Source: Rhodothermales bacterium
GTDB taxonomy: Bacteria; Bacteroidota; Rhodothermia; Rhodothermales; Bin80
Assembly (NCBI GenBank): GCA_028278205.1
Contig: JANQES010000083.1
Coordinates: 34,686-98,685, forward strand
Direction: 5' to 3'
Length of the DNA: 64,000 nt
Shown: positions 17,436-24,493 of the stretch, one piece after another
Layout: each line of letters starts with the position of its first letter
Position numbering within the stretch: the stretch's first letter is position 1
Translations under genes and position numbers: made by a program
Notes under the pieces: model-generated
What the model was told of the DNA's origin: nothing
The model's input: only the letters and a program-made list of their open reading frames with translations
The model's database searches: none

Positions 17436-17599
17436 GCAACCGCAGATGAGGGCAGATGGGCGCGGATAGACGCAGATAGGGTTGAGATACTGCCGCGTTA
17501 GATGAGGCAGATGGGCGCGGATGGACGCGTATAGGGTTGAGATAAGGCCGCGCGTTCTGCACCAATCATCCGCGTTTATCCGTGTTCATCTGCGGTTGC
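17436..17599. repeat. GCAGATGG-type hairpin repeat, copy 5
   Basis: This starts directly after the permease 2 stop with GCAACCGCAGATG and ends CATCTGCGGTTGC at 17599. The left arm contains an internal duplication of about 70 nt (GGCAGATGGGCGCGGATA/GA units). It has a 10-nt period. Confidence 0.87.
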
Positions 17600-17667
17600 A
17601 TTAATCCTGATGCGTGCAAGTGCGTATATTGTCGCACGCTCCGTTTGACGATCAACACGCCTTTGCG

Positions 17668-18510
17668 ATGGACGCCCTGATCGAGTATTTCTCCAACATG
17701 CCGACGACGCATCGCACGCTTTTGCTGGTGGGCGGGCTTACGGTGTTCTGGCTGATCGAAAGCGCGGTGCCGCTTTTTTCATTTAAGTACAACAAATGGA
17801 AGCATGCCGGCATCAATATTTTCTTTACGCTTACCACGGTGCTGGTCAATTTCTCGATGGCCTTTATCCTGGTCAAGACATCCGATTGGGCTGTGGCCAA
17901 TCAGTTCGGGCTGATTCAATGGATCGCGATGCCGGTGTGGCTCTACACTATCGCCGGCTTGCTTTTGTTGGATCTGATCGGGGCCTGGTTTATCCATTTC
18001 ATCGAGCATCGCGTGAAGTGGATGTGGCGGTTTCACCTCGTCCATCACACCGATCAAACCGTCGATACGACCACCGCCAACCGGCATCATCCCGGCGAAA
18101 GCGTCTTTCGGTTCGTCTTCACCACGCTGGCGGTGTTGATCATCGGGGCGCCGATGTGGATGATCTTTTTGTATCAAACCCTCTCGGTGGTCCTGACGCA
18201 GTTCAACCACGCCAACATCACCATGCCGGATTGGCTGGACGATGCCCTCGTCTGGGTCATCTGCACGCCCAACATGCACCGGGTGCATCATCACTACCGC
18301 ATGCCGTACACAGACACCAACTTCGGCAACATTTTTTCCTTCTGGGATCGGCTCTTCGGCACCTACGTCAAAGTCCAGAACAAAAAGCTCCACTACGGCC
18401 TCGACACCCACATGGGCCACACCGACGCCAACGACGTCATGGGCATGCTCAAGCTCCCCTTCACGCGCTACCGCCCTTCGATTGAATACGAGGAAGAGGA
18501 GACGTTGTAA
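17668..18510 (+). CDS. Fatty acid hydroxylase / sterol desaturase family protein
   Basis: This 280-residue membrane di-iron protein shows the family histidine clusters HFIEHRVKWMWRFHLVHH, NRHHP, FNHAN and MHRVHHHYRMPYTDTNFG. Several hydrophobic segments (about 17-35, 45-70, 80-105, 150-180) precede and separate the clusters. Members hydroxylate or desaturate lipids such as fatty acids, sterols or carotenoids; the substrate is unknown here. A GTG at 17614 would add 18 residues; the ATG at 17668 gives a more usual N-terminus. Confidence 0.88.
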   Translation: MDALIEYFSNMPTTHRTLLLVGGLTVFWLIESAVPLFSFKYNKWKHAGINIFFTLTTVLVNFSMAFILVKTSDWAVANQFGLIQWIAMPVWLYTIAGLLLLDLIGAWFIHFIEHRVKWMWRFHLVHHTDQTVDTTTANRHHPGESVFRFVFTTLAVLIIGAPMWMIFLYQTLSVVLTQFNHANITMPDWLDDALVWVICTPNMHRVHHHYRMPYTDTNFGNIFSFWDRLFGTYVKVQNKKLHYGLDTHMGHTDANDVMGMLKLPFTRYRPSIEYEEEETL

Positions 18511-18511
18511 G

Positions 18512-18625
18512 TGCAACCGCAGATGAGGGCAGATGGGCGCAGATGGACGCGGATAGGGCTGAGGGCCGTGTTCTTCGCCAATCATCTGCGTCCATCCGCG
18601 TTCATCTGCCTTGATCTGCGGTTGC
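18512..18625. repeat. GCAGATGG-type hairpin repeat, copy 6
   Basis: This runs from GCAACCGCAGATG to ATCTGCGGTTGC immediately after the hydroxylase stop. It is the last copy of this family in the window; none was seen after 18.6 kb. Confidence 0.86.
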
Positions 18626-18708
18626 AAAGAAAAAACCTTCGGCATCAGCGAACGATCCTTCTTTAGGAAGGAACCATCTGATCAGGATCTTTTATCATCT
18701 TTTGAAAT

Positions 18709-18735
18709 ACAAGTAATTATTTTATAATTACTTGT
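18709..18735. promoter_or_regulatory. Perfect 11-bp palindrome upstream of the lytic transglycosylase
   Basis: ACAAGTAATTA (18709-18719) and TAATTACTTGT (18725-18735) flank a 5-nt centre in an AT-rich stretch about 95 nt before the next start. It is not followed by a T-run in the coding direction, so an operator is more likely than a terminator. The rest of 18626-18828 shows nothing else. Confidence 0.45.
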
Positions 18736-18828
18736 AACAAGTAGTAGTTGTGTATTCGTACTAAGTTGGCGTAGGTTTTGGGATAAAGAAGCGCAATTCC
18801 GTCTTTCGTTCATCCAACGTTCAGGGCT

Positions 18829-20877
18829 ATGACGTGTACTACTGCATCCCGGTTTTGCCCCGCTGAGAGGCCGCGTATCCATTGGAGGCCGTGGCCGGCG
18901 CTGTGGATCGCAGCGATGTTGCTGTTGACCTCCTGCGGCATGTTTTCGAAGACGGTGTCGCCTGAGGGGGAGGAGCCGCCGAGGGCAGATCAAGAACTGG
19001 CGCTGAAGGCCGACATCTACGACGCCATGGCGCGCTTGAGCCGGGCGCAGGCCGAAGCCGACGCCGAAGCCGCCGAAGCCGCGCTCGATGACGCGATGAG
19101 CAGCCTGGAGCAACTCCACGAGGTCTCCGGCGGGCTTCGCGACGCTGAAGGGCGCGAACTCTATCGCTCCGTCATCACCGCCTACGAGCAATATTACGGC
19201 GTCACCCACGCGCTACGCCTGGAACACGACGAAATCTATTCGTACCGCGACGAGATGTTTGCCGAGATGAACGAGGTCTCGGATCCGTTGAGCGAAGATG
19301 TAACGACCTTGCCGGAACTGGGGCCGGTGCAGACGACGATCCCCCTGGAGAAAAATCACCTCGTCGAGCAAAGTATTCAATACCTGCTGCGCTCGCCCGA
19401 AAAGCACCTCTATAACTGGATCGCCCGGTCGGCGACGTATTTCCCGCTGTTCGAGCAGACCTTTCGCGAAGAGGGGATTCCCGACGAGTTGAAGTATCTG
19501 TCGATGATCGAGAGTGCGCTCTTGCCACGGGCCGTCAGCCATGCCGGCGCTGGCGGGCTCTGGCAGTTCATGCCGGCTACCGGGCGCGACTTCGGCCTGA
19601 CCCGCACCACCTGGATCGACGAACGCTTCGATCCCGTGAAGTCGACGCGGGCGGCGGCGAAGTATCTCAAACAGTTGCACCGGCAGTTCGACGACTGGTA
19701 CCTCGCGCTGGCCGCCTACAACTCCGGCCAGGGACGCGTTGCCCGCGCGCTACGCAGCCACGGCCAGGGCGCTTCGTTCTGGGACATCTACGACGCCTTG
19801 CCGCGCGAGACGCGCAACTACGTGCCGATGTTCATCGCCACGACGACGATCTTGACCAACCCGCAGGCTTTCAACCTGCCCCGAATCGATCCGGGGCCGA
19901 AGTATGTCTATGACGTAGAGCGGGTCGAGGGTATGATAGACCTGCGTGTGATCGCTGATCTGGCCGGCACCGACGTCGAGACCATCCGCCGGCTCAATCC
20001 CGAAATCCGCCATGGCACGACGCCGCCGACGCGGGGCGGCTACGACTTGAAGGTGCCGGAGGGCAGCGGGCAACGCTTTGCCCAGGCCTACGCGGCCTTG
20101 CCCGACGACCAGAAACGCAGCCAGAGCGAGTACGTCGTCCGGCGCGGCGATAACCTGACGACGATTGCCCGGCGCCACGGCACGACGGTGGCGGCCCTGC
20201 GCGAAGCCAACGGCATCCGGGGCTCGACCATCCATCCGGGCCAGCGGTTGTACGTGCCGGTGCCCTATAACGGCAGTGCAAACTTTGCCTCTTCGTCCTC
20301 GCGGAGCAGTGCGCCGGTTCGCTATGCGTCGGACACCGGGCGCGCGCCGGCGGCTTCGTCTTCCAACACCAGTTCGCGGGTGACGTATAAAGTGCGCCGG
20401 GGCGATAACCTGACTAAGATCGCCAACAAGTACGGTGTGCGTGTGGCCGACATCAAAGGCTGGAACGACCTCTCCGGCGACCGCATCCGCTCGGGTCAAC
20501 GCCTGACGATCTATCCCGGCCAGGCCGGCACGGGCAGCGGCGCCTCGCGCATTACGTACAAAGTGCGTCGGGGCGATAACCTGACCAAGATCGCCAACAA
20601 GTACGGCGTGCGCGTCTCGGACATCAAAGGCTGGAACGACCTCTCCGGCGACCGCATCCGTCGAGGCCAGCGCCTGACGATCTACAGCGGCGGCGGCGGG
20701 GCGTCTTCGTCCGGCAGCAAACGATGGGTGGCGTATTACGTCAAGAAAGGGGACAACCTGACCAAGATTGCCAACCGCGTCGGCGCGTCGGTCGCGGATG
20801 TGCGTAAGTGGAACGATTTGAAAAACGACCGCCTGCGCGTCGGGCAGAAACTTGCGGTCTATACGGCGCGGCTATAG
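18829..20877 (+). CDS. Membrane-bound lytic murein transglycosylase with LysM repeats (MltD-like)
   Basis: This 682-residue lipoprotein has its lipobox near LLLTSC36. After a helical region (about 55-150) comes the SLT domain with catalytic Glu228 in LSMIESALLPRA, then GLWQFMPATGRDFGL and LALAAYNSGQGRV. A partial LysM-like segment near 375-410 is followed by four LysM modules (about 430-475, 517-562, 576-620, 633-680). LysM 2 and 3 are nearly identical in DNA, so that duplication is recent. It cleaves glycan strands of peptidoglycan to give 1,6-anhydro ends. It begins the cell-wall-themed stretch of the window. Confidence 0.93.
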   Translation: MTCTTASRFCPAERPRIHWRPWPALWIAAMLLLTSCGMFSKTVSPEGEEPPRADQELALKADIYDAMARLSRAQAEADAEAAEAALDDAMSSLEQLHEVSGGLRDAEGRELYRSVITAYEQYYGVTHALRLEHDEIYSYRDEMFAEMNEVSDPLSEDVTTLPELGPVQTTIPLEKNHLVEQSIQYLLRSPEKHLYNWIARSATYFPLFEQTFREEGIPDELKYLSMIESALLPRAVSHAGAGGLWQFMPATGRDFGLTRTTWIDERFDPVKSTRAAAKYLKQLHRQFDDWYLALAAYNSGQGRVARALRSHGQGASFWDIYDALPRETRNYVPMFIATTTILTNPQAFNLPRIDPGPKYVYDVERVEGMIDLRVIADLAGTDVETIRRLNPEIRHGTTPPTRGGYDLKVPEGSGQRFAQAYAALPDDQKRSQSEYVVRRGDNLTTIARRHGTTVAALREANGIRGSTIHPGQRLYVPVPYNGSANFASSSSRSSAPVRYASDTGRAPAASSSNTSSRVTYKVRRGDNLTKIANKYGVRVADIKGWNDLSGDRIRSGQRLTIYPGQAGTGSGASRITYKVRRGDNLTKIANKYGVRVSDIKGWNDLSGDRIRRGQRLTIYSGGGGASSSGSKRWVAYYVKKGDNLTKIANRVGASVADVRKWNDLKNDRLRVGQKLAVYTARL

Positions 20878-20937
20878 GAGCGGCGGGATAACGTGTTGCG
20901 GTATTATGACCATGGCCTTTTAACCAAGCCGAGGCGT

Positions 20938-21008
20938 TAGTCACTGGTCATTAGTCACTGGTCATTAGTGAAAGAAAACCAATGACCAGTGACCAATGAC
21001 CCATGACC
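20938..21008. repeat. GTCACTG/GTCATTA word hairpin
   Basis: The left arm alternates GTCACTG and GTCATTA (20938-20970), and the right arm has the complements (20979-21008), with a 7-nt period. It lies about 60 nt after the transglycosylase stop. The whole gap 20878-21395 holds three such elements and no supported gene. Confidence 0.83.
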
Positions 21009-21089
21009 GACGCCGGGCGCTCGGCGAAGCGCGCCGCAGAAAAATACTGCAACCCTTCGTTCTTCTACATAAATGTTCGGAGCCGGGGC

Positions 21090-21152
21090 GGCGCAGGGGT
21101 GGGCTGCGCCGAGCGGTTCATTCGTATTGCGTGTTGCGTGGTGCGTGTTGTG
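21090..21152. repeat. GC hairpin plus half-arm of GCGTATT-type word repeat
   Basis: CGGCGCAG-GGGTGGG-CTGCGCCG (21090-21112) is a perfect 8-bp hairpin. Just downstream, 21123-21152 has CGTATTG/CGTGTTG units with a 7-nt period but no matching opposite arm, so it may be a decayed copy of the family at 45284 and 45789. Confidence 0.55.
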
Positions 21153-21266
21153 TAACACCGCCTCCGTCGCACAGGACGTATCACGCAGCATGCAGTACGA
21201 TTTTGTTGATGCCTGGAATAAGGGAGAGGGATGCTTTGACGTTGTGCCCGGCTTGACGGTCGGTTA

Positions 21267-21332
21267 GGTCATGAGTCATGGGTCATGAGTCACGGGTTTT
21301 TCACTCATGACCCATGACCCGTGACTCATGAC
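21267..21332. repeat. GTCATGA word hairpin
   Basis: The left arm has GGTCATG/AGTCATG copies and the right arm CATGACC/CATGACT copies, with a 6-7 nt centre and a 7-nt period. It lies about 60 nt before the FHA gene. Confidence 0.83.
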
Positions 21333-21395
21333 TAAGAAGGGAAACCGTGCAGGACGACCAGCGACGTTATTCGATCTGGCATAGACCTCAAAAAA

Positions 21396-22463
21396 ATGAC
21401 CGAAAAAAAACGCCCATCGGCGAAGAACATCCTCATCGGCGTCGTGCAGGCGATGATCGATGCGCAGGAGCCGCTGGATGAAGACCTGGCGCTCGTGCCG
21501 GCGCATTACGAGGTGTACATCCATCCGAGGGCGTACCAGGAATTGCAATCGCTGATGCCGCGCATCAAAGAGCAGGTGCGCAAGCGGCTCGACGAAGAAC
21601 TCGAACGCCTCAACAGCCGGCGCGCGGGCGGGCAGGGCTTCTTCAAACGCCTGCTTTTCCCGCTGACACGCCTGCTCTTTGCCGACCGCTATTTCCATCA
21701 AGAGGTGGGATCGAGCACCTACGAACGGTCGGGCGAAGCCTGGCGCATCGAGTTTAGCGTTACCGCCGAGCCGGATGCCGAGATCGATTACCTGATGGTC
21801 GAGTCGGATTTCGGGATTCAGAAGCAGCCGGTCTACAAAGGGCGGCCTACCATCAACATCCGGCGGCGCACGACGCGGCTGCCCGATGGACGTTTCGAGA
21901 CGGTCATCAGCGCCAAACGGCCTACGCCGGCGCCGGGCCAGAGTCCCCCGCGAAGCCGCGAGCAAGGCCGGAGCACAGGCCCCAATCCGGGCCGCCAGAG
22001 AAGCCCCGGTCCAGAGCGTGGATCGGGCCGCGAACGAGGTCGCGATGCCGGGCGCGGGGGGAGCCGCGAAGGAGGGCGGGCCACGTATGCGCCCACTCCG
22101 GCGGTGCCGGCGGCAGACGTGCTGGCCCGCCTCAGCTACGAAGACAACAGCGGACGCCACATCTACTACATGCGCAAAGAGGAGATCATCATCGGGCGCC
22201 GCGACGATCCCGCCCACGCGCTCGACGTGGCCTTCCACACGCGGCCCGACGTCTCGCGCGAGCACCTGTGCATCCGGCACGACGCCCGGAGCGGGCGCTT
22301 CTCGGTCAAAGACCTCAGCCAGTACGGCTCTACGCTCAACGGCAAGCGGCTCAGGCCGAGTCTGGGCCCCAACAACGAAGATCTCGACGTGTGGCATCCG
22401 TTGCCGCCGACCGCCGAGATCGGCCTCGCCAACATCGTTTTCATCGAATTCGAAGCCCTGTAG
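21396..22463 (+). CDS. FhaA-like protein: DUF3662-like domain plus FHA domain
   Basis: This 355-residue cytoplasmic protein has an N-terminal ~170-residue domain whose LVPAHYEVYIHPRAYQEL resembles the DUF3662 domain of actinobacterial FhaA. A basic Arg/Gly/Pro-rich linker (about 175-230) follows, then a C-terminal FHA phosphothreonine-binding domain with IGRRDD, SREHLCIRH and SQYGSTLNGKR. FhaA-type proteins recruit phosphorylated envelope factors to the septum or cell wall. It is followed after 2 nt by a small membrane peptide and then by PP2C and the RodA/PBP fusion, an order like fhaA-fhaB-pstP-rodA-pbpA. The DUF3662 assignment is by eye. Confidence 0.78.
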   Translation: MTEKKRPSAKNILIGVVQAMIDAQEPLDEDLALVPAHYEVYIHPRAYQELQSLMPRIKEQVRKRLDEELERLNSRRAGGQGFFKRLLFPLTRLLFADRYFHQEVGSSTYERSGEAWRIEFSVTAEPDAEIDYLMVESDFGIQKQPVYKGRPTINIRRRTTRLPDGRFETVISAKRPTPAPGQSPPRSREQGRSTGPNPGRQRSPGPERGSGRERGRDAGRGGSREGGRATYAPTPAVPAADVLARLSYEDNSGRHIYYMRKEEIIIGRRDDPAHALDVAFHTRPDVSREHLCIRHDARSGRFSVKDLSQYGSTLNGKRLRPSLGPNNEDLDVWHPLPPTAEIGLANIVFIEFEAL

Positions 22464-22465
22464 CC

Positions 22466-22561
22466 ATGTTGACGCTCGGTAATTATCTGTTCCTGATTCT
22501 CCTGCTGGCCCTCACCGTGCGGCTTCTTCAGATGACATTCGCCGGAAGGACATCGCGGTGA
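22466..22561 (+). CDS. 31-residue single-TM peptide (FhaB N-terminus-like)
   Basis: The ATG at 22466 is 2 nt after the FHA stop. The product, MLTLGNYLFLILLLALTV then RLLQMTFAGRTSR, is one TM helix with a basic end. In Actinobacteria the gene after fhaA encodes FhaB, which begins with just such a TM helix before its FHA domain. This peptide could be a remnant or a split version of it. It ends where the GA-rich word repeat begins, so the rest may have been lost to the repeat. Expression is unproven. Confidence 0.5.
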   Translation: MLTLGNYLFLILLLALTVRLLQMTFAGRTSR

Positions 22562-22735
22562 GAAAGGGAGAGAGAGGGAGAAAGGGTGAGAGGGGGAGAG
22601 GGAGATTTCGGCAGTTGATGAAAGATAGATCGTGATCGTATAGGGCGGCTGTGCAAGGCTGGGCCTTTGCTATCCGCGATCTCCTTGATCATCAAACCTG
22701 CTCCCTTTCCCCCATACTCCCTCTCCCCCTTTCCT
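22562..22735. repeat. GA-rich word hairpin (AGAGAGGG type), copy 1
   Basis: The left arm is AGAAAGGG/AGAGAGGG copies (22562-22604), and the right arm is CT-rich complement (22701-22735), with an 8-nt period and a centre of about 95 nt. It separates the small peptide from the phosphatase gene. Confidence 0.8.
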
Positions 22736-22758
22736 TCAGTATCCCGCGCTCAAAAACT

Positions 22759-24426
22759 ATGAGCACCTTAGTGTTGAAAGCATATGGCGCCACCGACGTG
22801 GGACGGCAGCGGACGAGCAATGAAGATTGCTTCTTCTGCGATCCGGAGCGCGGCATCTTCGTCGTCATCGACGGGTTGGGGGGCTATGCAGCCGGCGAGG
22901 TAGCCGCTCGCCTGGCGTGCGACTTCGTTAGCCGGGGGCTGGCGCAGACGGAGGGTACCGCCACGGAGCGGTTGCGCGTGGCCATCACCGAGGCCAACAA
23001 CGCCATCTATCAGCACGGCCAGGCCAACTCCGAACAGCGCGGCATGGCCTGTGTCCTGACCGCCGCCCTCATCGAAGACGGGCAGGTGACCGTCGGCCAC
23101 GTCGGCGACACCCGGCTCTACGAAGTTCGCCGCGACGGCATCCGCAAGATCACCCGCGACCACTCGCCCGTGGGGCTGCGCGAAGACATCGGCGACCTGA
23201 GCGAGTTCGAGGCGATGAACCATCCGCGCCGCAGCGAAATCCTGCGCGACCTCGGCTCGGAACGCCATAGCCCCAACGACGAACATTTTATCGACATCTA
23301 CCAGTTCGACTGGGCCGAAGACAGCGCCCTCTTACTCTGCTCCGACGGCCTGACCGACCTGGCGCCCAAAGGCGCCATCCATCAGATCTTGATCGACCAT
23401 GCGGGCGATCCGGAAAAGGGGGTACAGACCCTGGTCGAGTTGGCCAACGAGATGGGCGGCGTGGATAACGTCACCGTCTTGATTGTGGAAGGGCCGGCGT
23501 TCCGGCAGCCGCTGCCCAAGGAGCCTGCCGAGCAGTTTGCCGCGCCGGAGCCGCCCGAAAAAGCCGCCGCCGCGCCGCCGGATCGCGCGCCGCGCTTGCT
23601 GCGCAGCCGGGTCGCTTTTTTTGCTTATGGATGGCTTGTCGGCTGTTTGCTGTCGGTGGCGCCGCTGGTGCTGGTTTATCAGGTGTTGAACCATCGACTG
23701 CCTGATGCAGCGACGGAGCAGGCCGTCATCCGATCTCCCCAGACCTTACACGTGAGCCCGGACGGCGCCGATGCATTTCGAACCATCAGCGCGGCGCTCG
23801 ATGCGGCGCAGCCCGGCGACGTCGTGGCGGTGGCGCCGGGGGTGTATCGCGAGGCCGTCCGGTTGAAAGACAGCGTGGCGGTGGTCGGCCCGGCTTCCGG
23901 CGCGGCGGTTTTGCGGGCCGACGGGCTGGGGGCGAACGATTCGGCGGTGGTGGCGGCGTACGGCGTGCGCGACGCACGGCTTGCCGGGTTCAAGATCGAA
24001 GGATTGCCCGGCGATGCGCAGCCCGCCGTGGGCATCCACCTGCGCGACGCCGCCGTCGAAGTGGTCGATGTAGAGGTCAGCGGGGCGCGTCTGGCCGGGG
24101 TGCTCATCGAGGGCGCCTCGGAGGCCGTCTTGCGGGCCAACCTGATCGTAGATAACCCCGGCAGCGGGGTGTATGTGCGCGGGGTCGAAGCGCGGCCTCG
24201 CCTCGTCCAGAACGTCATCAGTCGTAACGGCGCTGCTCGCGAAGCTCCCGGTGTTCTGATCGAAGGCGAGGCGAGGCCGGTGCTTCGGCGCAATGTCATC
24301 ACGGGCAACGCCGCCGAAGGCATCCGCCTGGCCAATGCCGACGAAGCGGCCTCCGCCCAGTTCCGTCAACAAAACTTCTTCCTCGTCAACGGCGAAGGCA
24401 ACGCCGGACGATCTATCCAATTTTAG
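22759..24426 (+). CDS. PP2C-type Ser/Thr phosphatase with TM and extracytoplasmic beta-helix (PstP-like)
   Basis: In this 555-residue protein, residues 1-245 form a PP2C phosphatase with metal-binding motifs NED (21-23), DGLGG (38-42), GDTRLY, CSDGLTD (194-200) and GGVDNVTV. A Pro/Ala-rich linker and one TM helix (about 285-310) follow. The rest (about 325-555) is a right-handed parallel beta-helix of the NosD/DUF1565 type, placed outside the membrane. PstP of Actinobacteria also has PP2C-linker-TM-exterior, but not a beta-helix. The exterior could sense wall glycans. The start at 22759 excludes residues translated from the GA-rich repeat. It would reverse phosphorylation on targets read by the two FHA proteins. 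Confidence 0.88.
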   Translation: MSTLVLKAYGATDVGRQRTSNEDCFFCDPERGIFVVIDGLGGYAAGEVAARLACDFVSRGLAQTEGTATERLRVAITEANNAIYQHGQANSEQRGMACVLTAALIEDGQVTVGHVGDTRLYEVRRDGIRKITRDHSPVGLREDIGDLSEFEAMNHPRRSEILRDLGSERHSPNDEHFIDIYQFDWAEDSALLLCSDGLTDLAPKGAIHQILIDHAGDPEKGVQTLVELANEMGGVDNVTVLIVEGPAFRQPLPKEPAEQFAAPEPPEKAAAAPPDRAPRLLRSRVAFFAYGWLVGCLLSVAPLVLVYQVLNHRLPDAATEQAVIRSPQTLHVSPDGADAFRTISAALDAAQPGDVVAVAPGVYREAVRLKDSVAVVGPASGAAVLRADGLGANDSAVVAAYGVRDARLAGFKIEGLPGDAQPAVGIHLRDAAVEVVDVEVSGARLAGVLIEGASEAVLRANLIVDNPGSGVYVRGVEARPRLVQNVISRNGAAREAPGVLIEGEARPVLRRNVITGNAAEGIRLANADEAASAQFRQQNFFLVNGEGNAGRSIQF

Positions 24427-24434
24427 TTTTTTAG

Positions 24435-24454
24435 AATCGGCGAGCCGATTTTAA
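24435..24454. terminator. Small hairpin between PP2C and RodA-PBP genes
   Basis: AATCGGC-GA-GCCGATT followed by TTAA lies 8 nt after the PP2C stop. The stem is short and the T-run weak, so it may attenuate rather than end transcription. Confidence 0.35.
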
Positions 24455-24493
24455 AACACCGCGTTTTATACCCCATTGAAACGACGGTAAAAC

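Noticed and set aside
3714..18625. GCAGATGG elements as full insertion sequences
   Set aside because: They are 100-185 nt with no transposase frame. At most they are non-autonomous.
20996..21256. Small frame between the transglycosylase and FHA genes
   Set aside because: Much of it is translated word repeat and GC hairpin, with no family match.
20938..21332. Possible CRISPR array
   Set aside because: The repeats are 7-nt tandem words in inverted arms, without regular repeats separated by unique spacers, and there are no cas genes.
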